Of a DNA stretch of 64,000 nt, positions 25,162 to 37,000 are shown in pieces. Made by a program: the position numbers and the translations under genes. The notes beneath the pieces were generated by a model that was given only the letters and a program-made list of their open reading frames with translations, was not told the DNA's origin and did no database searches. Numbering within the stretch: position 1 is the stretch's first letter; each line of letters starts with the position of its first letter. Origin of the DNA: Varroa destructor (lineage: Eukaryota > Arthropoda > Arachnida > Mesostigmata > Varroidae); assembly GCF_002443255.2 (NCBI RefSeq), contig NW_019211454.1:31540061-31604060 (forward strand). Direction: 5' to 3'.

Positions 25162-28100
25162 CTATAGTTAGCAAAATGAAAAGAGATAATGATTTTGTAT
25201 TTACTCAATGCATTTTACATATAACGGCGTGGTAGGTGTACAACAAATCGTGACATATAATAAGTGAGCAAATAGTGTTAATCATTAATCAGAAGCTGAT
25301 TCAAGAGACCTCGAACATAGTTACGTATTTCAATATGAAACAAACAATTTGATTTTCTACGAGAATGAATGAGGCACGGAAACAAGATCGTCGAAACAAG
25401 GCACAAAGGGAAGCGACAGTCGCCCTAGAAAGAGAATAATCAATTGCTGCAGTCTGTACTGACAGGCCTGAATAATATTCTGGATAACTATTTGGAATAT
25501 CTTAGAATGCACCTCACTGAAAAAACGTATGGCCAAGTACAGTTGTGCCACCACAAAAGTATATAATGAAATTGTTCGTAAAACTGGCAAATCTGACTTT
25601 TATACAGTAATAACGTCTCGCCAGATCCGAGGATACTCCACGGAGCGCAAAGTTCTACGCTTTTAAGTGTATATTGAGCTACCGCGTTGAACTGATAAGG
25701 TTTTTCCTGCTTAAGTCTTTATTAATCGCTTGATGCTGAGCATTTGCGAGTTGTTATATTTTAATGGTATTGGCAAGCTGTACAATGATTGGGGATGAGT
25801 AGATCGGAAAGCCTCTGGTAGCTACTGGACACTGAAAAGGAAGCGGTATCCTAGTCTACAGACTCTTCAAGAGTTTAACAGAAGTACGTGGGTCCTTCTT
25901 TACGAATTACTAAAGCCTAATCCAGAGTTTATCCGATGTACACATTTGTGTTAGATTTAAAATGTGAGGGCAATTTGAGCAACTTAAAGTCCTATGGTCA
26001 AACACTAACATAACATTTAATGTAACAACAGTCAAAATGGTTCTGACATTCTAATTATAATCTTTTGTATTGTAAACGTACGATCATCGATTGAATCTTC
26101 AAAGTCCTATTGCGGCAGCGTACTCGATGCATCCTTCCTGCCAAATAATTTCCGCTCAAGTCAAGGCGAAAATGACAATGTCCAAACTGCTTATGTATGT
26201 ACCAATGCATAATCATAGTTTCCAGGGCTGGCTTACTGGCAATTACATAGACAAACAACACCGACGATCAGGATACGCTGCTTGATCTTCAGAAAGGCCG
26301 TTTGCCAATGGAAAGGTTTGTTCTGTATTACGCTGGGTAATACCGATATAATCTTAAAATAGAATGCTCGTACCAATAAGTACTCGTCCTTTTTCCAGTT
26401 TAGAGGCATACAAACAAGTGGTTGTCTGGTTTGCATTGAAGAGGACTTAGACCGCCTGCCATGCATATATTGTGGGCTTTTCATTTTAGTTCAGCCAGTA
26501 CTTCTCAGGGCCGCCAGTTGCTAATGACATAACTAGGTGTCCGTTACCGTTGACGTCACACAAAGCCTGTTAATGGAATAGCAACATTTAAATTTGACAG
26601 AAAGCTGGATGAAAATAGCAGCACGGTTCCCTCAAAATGCCTTATGAGCTCAAGTAGAAGTTGAAAACGTTGACTTCTTGAGACAACTAATAATCTCTAT
26701 CCCAGCACCTGTTCTGTCAAAAAAAAATCCGTAATGTTTGATAATGAACTGTACGGCTCCACTTCTCTAGGGGGTTTTAAATGATTTCACGGAAATAACA
26801 AAGCTTACCGCAAGTATGCGAAATAGCAAACTAAAAGCGTTAAAAAGGCGTACTACCACAAATTAAACGGGTTTGAGTCCTACAGGGTTGTAGCAAAAAC
26901 TTTCTTTACAAAACTAAAATTCGATGGGCTTTATAGGGATCCGTCCAGTCCGTGGTCTTCATTGACCAATGAAGTGAAATGTATGGTAGGACAAATAAAA
27001 AGACAAAGGTCACTGGTAAAATATAGACGAGCAATGACGTATAAACCTATGTTGCTTTAACGTTAATACTCTAACCGTAGCTCTGCTGAACGAACGCCGA
27101 GATACTTATTTCCTAGCAAAGTCCATTTAGATGTCCGGATTTCACTCAGTTTTCTTAACACTGTTTGAAGCCAACGAGGTAGGCCTTTTTTTAAGTCAAA
27201 TTTTTAAAGAAACCCCGAACACTTTCGTGGATAGTCGTGTTTACATTGTAATTCCCTTGTATAGACAAGTTGTTTTTCCTAGAGCCTCAAGTCAATGTGT
27301 CCATTACTGCTGTAGTACAACGGGAAAGGAGAGAGACCAGCAAGATAACTACTATCAAATAGCTTGTCTTTTATATCTTTTTGTAAGCATTATGGGAAGT
27401 AAAATTAAAAAAGAGCTTGAGGTTTTACATTTCTTCACCTTGGGTGAGCTCGGCCTTCGCCAAGCTCAATGCACAGAGTTGGCAATAACTTACTTGTACT
27501 AACAGTAAGTTGGCCGTACTGGTCACGAAAACGTTTGGTTTTTTATCTCAGGGGTTTTTCAATAGAACGCCGAAGTCAGGGGACGTGATGATTCAGCCGG
27601 ATATTAGCTCCAATCATATTTGGTAAGTTATCGACAGCCGATAAAGGTGAAGTCTCATGCTTTACCACAGGAAAAAGTCAAACTTGGAACTTTTAGAGCT
27701 TTATATTGGGTCCATTCATATTTACAGCCCATATTAAATTTCGTGCTTCCCTGAATGAAAGCAAGGAATCTAAGTAATAGGGATATCGTACTTGTAAGTT
27801 TTGAGAAGAAAATTAAGTAGCCGAAAAATTTTAACGCTGTGGTTAACTATATTATTTTTAGGACCATACAAAACTGAAACTGAAATCGATTGTTTGGCGA
27901 CCGGTATTTGCCAGTGGCTTCTATGGCAACGTATTTTAGGGCGATGTCCATGCATGATTCGCACCCGTGAAGCATGATTCGTACATAGACGCTCTTAGTA
28001 AAAAAAATTGTAATTTTACGGTTGAAACACCTGAAAGAAAAATTCACTCCTGCTAGACTGTTTGCTAAAACCTTATTAAATCGTAAAACGATAGTGAAAG

Positions 28101-28170
28101 AGAAGTTGCTAGTATTTATTAGAAATTAATATACGTATATATGTACAGGTCTGTGTGTGTGTATATTATA
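25162..28170. other. upstream side of the neprilysin exons, no further exon found
   Basis: I scanned the minus strand by eye for the missing M13 hallmarks (HExxH, ENIADNGG, VFPAGILQ and CGGW-type segments) and found none. Open frames at 25357-25590 and 26233-26484 (minus) and 27131-27502 (plus) carry no family motif. If the neprilysin gene is intact, this stretch is intron. Confidence 0.45.
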
Positions 28171-29250
28171 TACTTGGCTGGAAGAAACACTTTTATACTG
28201 AATAGGAAAGGCCACATTTTTAAATATGGTACTCTGCTATGTGACTCTGTCATTGTTTAGAAGCTTCTATTATCTGTAAACCCATTTACATATAACTTAT
28301 CGCCAGAAATTTTTGGTTTAATGTTGAAGAACTCGTCTACCCAAGCTTTAAGGTTCCTTTAATGTCAATGCGCGGTTCCTACTTTGATCCACCAGTAAAC
28401 GGAGAAGTTGAAAACTTGTCGGCTCAAGGTTGAATAATATAATGTGCAATCAAATCTCCCATTCAAGTATTCAAAGAAGAAACTTTGACTATATTAGTCG
28501 TGTGTGATCTTGCGTTGTCATGACCTTGTCTGTCTGGTTTGTAACAAAAAAAGTCTCTGTTACTCTTAATTCCAGTCTTGAAAGTAGGCCCTTATCGCCC
28601 TACCAAATGCAAAGCATAATCCTTTTTGGATAAAGCTCTGGTTGGACAGTGGGCCTCGAATAGCTTGAAGCCATTCAGCCTCTAATTCATGTTGAAGTAC
28701 AGCGAAAGTCGGTCACTGTAGCCGCATGACGCTCGATACCGGGTGAAAGGTTGAGATGAAGCGTGAAGCTGTGACTCCTTGTTGGATTCAGAGAGTTCAT
28801 GAGGTACTCATGTTCTGGGTTTTTGTGTAAGCCCAAAGGACTTGAGGTGGTTTACATCAGTCGTGCGGCTGCAGCCTAACTTTTTAGCCGATTCCCGCGT
28901 TATTTTCGTCTTCCTTCAAAAGTGCCCTCAATGGTCGTCATCAAATTCAGATGCTCGGCCAGTACGGGGAGTGCCCTTTAGGCTGCGAATACCGTTTTCA
29001 AATGTGACAACCGCTCTTGAGCAATATTTTTAATGATAATGTCGTTACCGAACACCGGTTAAATTTCCCTTGCTGTTTCGGACAAGAGACATACTGCAAA
29101 AGGTGTCGGAAATGAACTTTTTTTATACATGAAATATACATCTTTGCCTTTGCAATACAATAGCTTTACGACACGCTGATAGAGAGAACGGGATATCAAA
29201 AATAAACAAATGAGGGGAAGAAAGCGCGACGACTTTTTTCGAACCCAATA
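28171..29250 (-). mobile_element. decayed mariner-family DNA transposon
   Basis: Read on the minus strand, transposase pieces occur in the correct order but in different frames with stops. They are FRHLLQY near the N-terminus (about 29110), the helix-turn-helix/linker motif GRASEFDDDH (about 28945), the segment PHELSESNKES (about 28795), the second catalytic-aspartate block HDNARSH (about 28515), and WVDEFF near the C-terminus (about 28345). Candidate ends are TATTGGGTTCGAAAAAAGTC (minus, from 29250) and TACTTGGCTGGAAGAAAC (plus, from 28171), both at TA. The length is about 1.08 kb against about 1.3 kb for intact elements, so it carries net deletions. The transposase cannot be active. Confidence 0.85.
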
Positions 29251-29466
29251 TTTCTGTTTTACTGGTAAAAAAAAAATTAATTAGATAAACGCAACTTAGG
29301 TAAACGCGAAGTATAGATCCTAAATATTAACTGCCTTTCAGCTATTAGATTACAAACAGTATTCGTGCTCCAAAACTTATCTCCTTTTGTCATACGCTGT
29401 TGCATCGTTACGTTTAACTGGGGTGACTTTCATATGCACCGGGAATACATAAAAATAAAATTTTTA

Positions 29467-29516
29467 TTAATTTTTATTGGATCGAAGAACGATTTCTTTG
29501 ATTCAATAAAAATTAA
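29467..29516. repeat. inverted repeat with 16-nt loop
   Basis: Arms of 17 nt (29467-29483 and 29500-29516) pair with one G-T mismatch around a 16-nt spacer. It is AT-rich and lies just beyond the mariner end. There is no poly-T or gene context to call it a terminator. Confidence 0.7.
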
Positions 29517-30204
29517 CGCTAAACACTGGACAAAACATCTAACCGTATTTCCTAGTGTGTTATTCTTTGAACATACCATACATTACAGAGGTTTCAGGCA
29601 AATTCAATTGGATTGCCTTATCGCATTCTCATATCCAGTAAATGTGCTTGAAGCTCTGGGAAACAAATGCGTGCGGTTCTATGTGATAGAACATCGATAA
29701 TATGGATGTAAGATTTAGGTTCACTCTCCAAGCTTCATATCAAGCAGGATAGCAAATCTTTTGCTCTTATGCTTTAGCCTGACCTATTTCTACCCCGGCA
29801 CTGTATTACTGCACTTTTCGTTGACCAATGCTCGAAAAGCCGATCAGCTTGGGCCTCAAAACAGTTCCATGATTTTTATATTTTTTTATTTTTATTTTTT
29901 ATTTGGTTATTGTGATTATCATCGGGTCGAATGGACAACTTTCTAAAGGAGTTACATCGCTGGTTGAGTTGATCTCAGGCTGAACTCGGCGAATTTCTTG
30001 CGCATCGCCATATTTATGTATGATTATGGCATATATTGAACATGCACACATTCCAAAAAGGTGTGTCTCAAGGTGGCATGTTGCTGTTGTGTAAGAGTAT
30101 TTTTAGAATCTTTAATCATTTCCACCGATGGTGTTGTTGTTGTTGTCGTAGTTTTAAAATCGATGTAATTCATACTACAGATGATAATATGTCTTTCTGC
30201 CTAG

Positions 30205-30313
30205 GTACAATTTTATCCTAGATGGCGCTGCAGACGTTATAGTAAGTGGGGCTTTGGAAGTGATTGCGGCAGCGCCCCCGACGCCACACAGTCCTATTCG
30301 ATCATTGGTGTAA
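30205..30313 (+). CDS. possible terminal exon of an unidentified plus-strand gene (weak)
   Basis: A pyrimidine-rich acceptor (TCTTTCTGCCTAG) ends at 30204. It is followed by a 35-codon open frame beginning YNFILDGAADVIVSGALEV and ending SPIRSLV before TAA. The stretch is more GC-rich than its surroundings and hydrophobic/alanine-rich. I know no protein with this tail and found no partner exon upstream. It overlaps a CTCF-like motif at 30218-30233, which by itself would explain part of the GC content. Confidence 0.15.
30218..30233 (+). promoter_or_regulatory. CTCF-like motif
   Basis: CTAGATGGCGCTGCAG carries the GATGGCGC core typical of bilaterian CTCF sites. The 12-mer CTAGATGGCGCT recurs exactly, in opposite orientation, at 45094-45105. 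Confidence 0.35.
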
Positions 30314-33300
30314 CGTTTGCCGCCTAATATTCTTTCGAAACAAACTTCTCGATGAAAACGATGCGCGGCCCAACAGAGCAGGTGTCCATACAATAGCCGG
30401 ACTCCACCCTAACATTAAGAAGAAGACTCCTAGGCTTTACGCTCGTAATTATTTTGGCTCGAATGTTCGATGACGAAGTGCTCGCTCTTAAACCAACCAG
30501 TACGCAGATTGGCTGGTGGAAGAAACTCTTAGCGATGTGGTTATTAATTTTATGGTTATCATTATGATCATAAATCTATCGTTAATCCTTTCACTAAGAG
30601 AAGGCTTCTGCGAGCCTAAGTATATACCCACATGTAGGCGTCATAGCTTCTCTAAGTCTTTCTTGTTCATTCAAAATTTGCGAGAGCTTGCTAGCTAACA
30701 ATGACGGCATACCTGTAAATGTATATATATTTGATATACTTGAAACAATAGCTAGCTTGGTTGGAATAATCAATGTGAATATAGGCATGATGAACTCACT
30801 ATTAAGGCCTAGACAAACTTCTCTTGGCATAGTCTTCAAACGTGGAATACTGGAAAAGCAAACGACTGAAGAGGCCCGTTTAAACCTAATTTGTTAATAC
30901 TGATAATAAATGAGATACAGTCGAGCAACTGAAATACTAATTGGCAGTAATCCCTGGCTGTAGAAGGAAATTAGCAGATAGACTAGAGACAAATACCGCT
31001 GTATGTACCTTTCTTTGTTCATGGAGATTTTCGTTTAGAAGTCAAGGTGAGCAAATAGCTTCTGTAAATAAAAGCGTATCACTTCACGAGGAGTCACAAA
31101 CAAATAAGTTAATAGATAAGCATCAGTGATTGAGCACAGAACAAATAAACGACAATACTGATCAATAAAAAGTTACAGTACAATAATGTAGTTTTGTGAG
31201 TTTTTGTCAACCAGCGGTACACACTGCACAAGAATAAAAAGAATAACATATGATAAGTGCGGTGCTTAATGATGCTTGGGGCTGGAGGGTCTATAACCGC
31301 TGTCTCGGTTTGATCATGACAAGCTCAAATTTTCCCGCATCGAATTTTCAGCCCGCCTGCATTCTAAACGTTCGCAAAAAGGAAACTAAAATATCCATAA
31401 ACATTTATCGAGGTTTTTCAGTGACAAGTAAATGCCACGCTCGTTGTGCGCCATCTTTTCCTTGACCCTTTTACCTGATTGCTTCTCTCGTTACACAGAT
31501 TACGTGTTCACGTACCCAGCACAAGGCAAGGCCAGCCGTACTGTTTATAAGTGTAATCTGTTAAATGTATCGTTGATCGTAACCGACTGACGATCGTCAA
31601 CACTGGAATGCTACTATATTTGGCTTCACAACGATGCGTTTGCAGTATCTAGAATAGTAGTTATACCTGGGTCACTTAAGAGTTGCAAAAGTTCTTGCGT
31701 TCGTTTTCTAATCCAACCTTCCTGGTTAGACCGATTTGATGTTCCTTTTGTCCTGATGCTGTAACGGTAACTAGCGCACGACGATATACGTTTAGATAGG
31801 TAACCGACATATAGCAAGTGTCTTTGTACCCATTGAAACGCTTTCTTGCTCTCAAATAAGTGTTTCTATATTTTTGCGTTTTATATCTGCAGTGATGGAC
31901 CCAGTAAATGCTGATACACTTTCAAACGCAGTAGAGGTTCTTGTCTTGAATGTTTAAGTATTATGGAGAAAGGCTTTACACCCATTTTATTTACGGATAT
32001 ATAGTGGTTTTTTAACCACATGGACATACAATGTGATACCGCGTGGGGTTTGTTGTGTTGTAAATTCCAACGCAAGCTTGTCAACATTAAGAAGGTATTC
32101 GATTAATTAATCACAAGCACCGCCCAGAAGCAAGCGATGAGTTATTATGAGTATGGTTATTATCACAGGTCGGCAACAGCCCCTTATGCAATAAATCTTG
32201 ACCGAATTGCCAATTTGGGAATGGGGTGAGGCGTACAGCAAAGTGAGGTCTTCAAGTGTGTAGTCAGATTTTTTAGGTTTTTGGATAGGAATACTTAAGT
32301 TGTGTAGCTTGATTGCGCTTCTGTTTCTGTTCTCCTAGGTTTCCTAGAAAGGACAAAGTTTATAAACAGTTAGATCTGTAGACATTTTATTTCTAGGCAA
32401 ACACAAGTAAAAGTGTCAAGGATATTCTCAGAACGTTAGCTGCACGGACCTAGTCGGCATGATATGTACATGTTTACCACAATATTCAAAGCTAAAATAT
32501 TTCTATTTCGGCTGCTGAGCGAGTCACTATATAACGTATGATATATGCTGCTAATATGTGGACACGCAAAAACGTGATGAGAGGATGTCGTCGTTTGAAA
32601 AGGCCGTTTTTCCGTCCGATACCACTGACCATTAATGACCGACACCAAAACTGTTAACGTTTACGTACTTGAGAACGACAGCGCTTTTCACACGTAGGCA
32701 ATTTTAAATGATGGCTGAAAAAAAATTCGTCGTTAACGACCTGTTTCATGCGACGCGCATTCACTTAACATAAGATCTGCTTTTTGTTTTTACTTAACAT
32801 AAGCTAGGTTCATCAAGCTGACATGTGTGGTAGTATTGATATGGTTGCCCCAAAGGGGTAGTCGAAGTTTGATTACATGTAAATCGAATTCACTGAACTA
32901 AGGTTGAGGTAATTTCTCCGTGTCTAGTAATACAGCTTAATAAAAGGACGCCAAATGTTTTATTTATGATATCAGTATTTTCAATATGTGGGTAACGAGC
33001 TTCAATAGGTAATCAGATCGTCTCTGTAGCAAGTACAATCCCATATTCGTTGATTTCTACGTGGCCAAATCTACTAACTAAAAATTGAACGGTTTCAACC
33101 GGCCGAGACCGCTTTATTCTTATCTGATTGAATTGTCACAATTGCCAATGATGATACTACATCAGCCGTTATTAAGCTATACAATTAATTGCCTATAGAT
33201 GGTTCCATGCTAATGAACTAATATTGGCGATGTGCCTATTGTCCATTAATATAATAGCGCATTTCTGACGCCGTGGTCTCCTGCGTCCTGTCCCAAATTA

Positions 33301-33389
33301 ATCCTGTCAATGTAAGCACAGTATGGTCGATTTCAGGGCCGGTGCAAAATATAATGCCTGCTGTTATTTCTGCGGCTTTTGTAGATTGT

Positions 33390-33421
33390 CGGCCGCCCCT
33401 TGAACAACGGCCGCCCCTTGA
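33390..33421 (+). repeat. short tandem duplication
   Basis: The unit CGGCCGCCCCTTGAA occurs twice back to back with one or two bases between copies. Confidence 0.85.
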
Positions 33422-34055
33422 ATCTCAACGAAACACCGAACAGACCATATGTTGCTTCTTCGCTGTCGGCTTCGGTGATTATTATGGTTATTATTATCCA
33501 ACAAATCCGTCTATACAACGCTTGAATATGTTCTCCGTCATCCTAGACCAACCTAGTCGTGGAAAGACAGGCACGCTATGGGAAAAGAACGGGTTAGTCC
33601 CGCAGCCAGCACGATCTAATAGTGGGCACAGTTAGCAGCGCGGTCACCGCTTCTACCCTCCCTGTAGCGCTTGCCTTTCTTTCGGGAATGGAATGAACGA
33701 CGTCACGACGAATTTCCGTGTAGATCGATGTTCCCTTCCCCATCGCCCACGTACTAGGAAAACGCTACGGGCAACGAATTGGTCGTTTTGTAGGAGTGCT
33801 CTGTACAGACCAACGGGGTATAGTAGCGATCGAATAGTGAGAGAGCCATCGCGAGTTTTAGGTACTACAACAGCGCCACAGTAGATTTTAGCAGGAGTGC
33901 GAGGGGCAGAGTTTCCTGTTTTGGCAGGCTGCTCTACCCCATCTGTGATGCTTTTGCTGGTATTGCCTAAAACGGCGTTCACTGTCGGGTAAACTTAGAA
34001 CTCCTTTCCTTCTCTGATTTTTTCTTCTCTCTGACGTATTTAACTATTTGGTAGT

Positions 34056-34071
34056 ACAGATGGCGCCCCTC
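34056..34071 (+). promoter_or_regulatory. CTCF-like motif
   Basis: ACAGATGGCGCCCCTC has the CAGATGGCGC core of CTCF sites and lies in a GC-richer patch. Confidence 0.35.
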
Positions 34072-37000
34072 AGTAATGTTCACGTTGCCCCCTACCTGCT
34101 GCTCGTTCCCCTTTTCTCCCCATCTGCGGAATGGCCCTCTCTCTTATCCAGCTCCCGAGATCCTTCGACCCAATGCCTGCTGAATCCGTATCTCAGTTGG
34201 TTTCTATCGCGGCACTTGTGCCTCACTCAGCAGTTTCACTAAAACTTTGTCGTTTACGTTGCCGAAGTCGTTGACTAGCTGTTGTGGTTTTGTGCGTCTA
34301 GCACCAGAAGCAGCCGCCACCTTTGTGTACGGTTCACAAAAAAGCAGGTATACGGATAGGAGTTAAATACAGGGTTCTGCTGGTGGAGCAAGGAACTCTG
34401 GAAGGGTTTTCTCCGGGTTTCCATCTTGTGATGCAAAGAGGCCCTCTATTGCTGCATTATTTAGAGGGAATGAAACTGGAACATGGCCGGCGGTGACCTT
34501 TTAATTTTTTTTTGATAGGTTTTTTTTTGTTAAGTGGTTGAATCAAGCGTCGTGTAGATCGACCTGTCCGTGTTAGTCTCCGATTTTTCACGAAAAGACC
34601 TGCTTTGATAGCCAAGAAAGGTTCCAACGTTTCATTGTCAAACAGTTCAGCCGGGTGTTCACTGGGTGTTTAATGCTCCTCTGATAACTTAATACCGACC
34701 AACTAAATAAAGCGTTTTTGTCATAAACTTTTTTCAGTAGCAGTCCTACAAATGAAATTTATATGAGCCATATTTAAAGGTAAATATAGAAACACATATT
34801 CATTGATAGGTGTTTCATCATACCGATTTGATTGTCTGTTTTTTTCTTTTTGCTTTTCACGCAATTTAGCGATGATGCACAACTTTTGAGAAAGAACAAT
34901 AGAAAATCAACTTTAAGTGAAAAACGTACCTTTAAGGCATGTTTTCAGGACTCACGATGCGAACTGTGTGACTGCAGCGATAAGAACGACTAAAAAATAC
35001 CGATCGATGTTGACTGGTTAAGCGAACAGAACACCAAGTCGATCTCGGTGGGAATAGGCCGATGATACAAAGTAAGTCAAACACTGCAAGGATACTGAGC
35101 AAACGCCAGGCAGGTCGTTAAGCTAAAACTCGAATGATAGTCGAAACCGCCCTCAGAATGAAATGGAGCTTATTTACCTAAGAGCAATGAATGCTGGGCA
35201 ATGGTAACCCTTGAGGACCGGTTGAACCTTGAAATTTTTCAAATAGCGCTGGGACATCGAAACAAAAAATTGCTTTCAAAATATATTTTTCTAATGTAAA
35301 AAATAATTTTTTTATAATAACGAACAAAACGAATATCGAAATGATAAACCGCATTAAGCTCTGCTAGAACAGTAACATCTGCCGGATCGTTTGTCAGGGA
35401 CTTGTGGAGCAAATCGAACCTTATACATAATGCCTATCCTAATTGTTTTCAATTGCATTCCTATAAGAGAAACAATGATAAAATATTATTTATATTACAG
35501 AAAGGATCCAACATGATTTCCGCCTGACGACATCTACGTATGTTTATGTTTTACAAGCCATCCCTAATGAAACTTGCCCTTACTGTGCATTTGCAAATAC
35601 CAGATTCATCCTTAACTATATAACGGCACGCCCTGTTACGAAACCTGGTCATTTTCATCAGACGGTTGTCAAGCCAGCGTCTTCAAGCTTTTATTTTTTT
35701 TTGAGAGTGTTACAGAGAATACTATAGACCAACACATCGAACAAAAACGATCAATCAGTTTATTGGAGTGAAGATTAAGGCACTTAGGATTTTTTGTCCC
35801 GAGTTGAAAAAAACCTCAAGTTGAATGAATCATCAATTGATTGACATACAGTCTTGTAAATTGTGTAGAACGCCATAGAAGCTCTATTTGCGGCTCGTGC
35901 GTCAACTTGCAAGATAGCATTACATATATATATAGAATAATGGAACTCATAGCACTGTACAGCTTTGAAAATGATGTTCCAAGCATTGAACTGCCTATTT
36001 AAGTTCAGATAAACGACTTTTAGTACGTACGTTTTAAAATGCGCATGATCTAATTTGAGGTAATACGATAAGTTACATTGAGACATATTTTAAGCAAACA
36101 CGTTTACGTGTTAACAGAAAATTGTTTTAGTGTTTCCTGCTTTTAGTTTAGAGCAATACGTATCTAATGCACAGGTATAGGTATCTAATGCACTGAAAAA
36201 TAACTTTCTAACCCAAACGTCACAGGTATGTACCAGAACGGTCCAAGACAATTATAATTTGTGTGCCGCTACCAAGCCTTTTGTCCGACGCTTTGCGGCA
36301 ATAGTTACAAATTCCTGTGTGTCTCTCCTACCACCCACAACGTAGAAGTAGCTCTGTATATGTTCTTTTCAATAGTTTGTCTCACCATAGCTAGTAGAAT
36401 AGCTTACTATCTGATATTAGTGGCACCTAGAGAGGAAGGAAAAGAAGCATATATTGGCTAAGAGCAATCACCAACCAGCCGTACATCCAAAACTAGAGCT
36501 GTTCAGCAAGCGATTTCAAGGGAACTGCCCGGGAACGAATACTTCGGCCGATGTTGTGTGGCCGCTACGGCGTTCTTAAATCTTTTCTAAACGCGTCACT
36601 AACTCTGCCGTTGGTTTTCGCCATCTTACAAGAAGAGTGTCTACGGCCTACTCCCGAATATAAGTATGTGGTCGGTGCACGAAGGAGTTTGATGATGACC
36701 TAGCGACGTGTAATGTTTTTCCTCTAATTTAATATCTTCCTTTTTATTTTTTTCTAGTCTTCTTTCTTAGTATTCCAGTGGCCGGTTCGAGTTCCTCTAG
36801 ATGACGGTTATGAAGTAGCTGATGAAGTAGCTTCGGGGTGCTGCAGGACCAATCGCAAAGCATCTAACGCGACAAGAGTTACAGGGAGCAAGACCGCACA
36901 GATGGAATAGGTGAAAGACTTACAAGGTCTGTGAAGCAACGACAGAAAAACAATAGGTCGACCTATAACCCAGACACACCAACTCTTTCTTTGATTTTAG

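Noticed and set aside
36781..36800. GGTTCGAGTTCC resembling a tRNA B box
   Set aside because: No A box or cloverleaf can be built around it.
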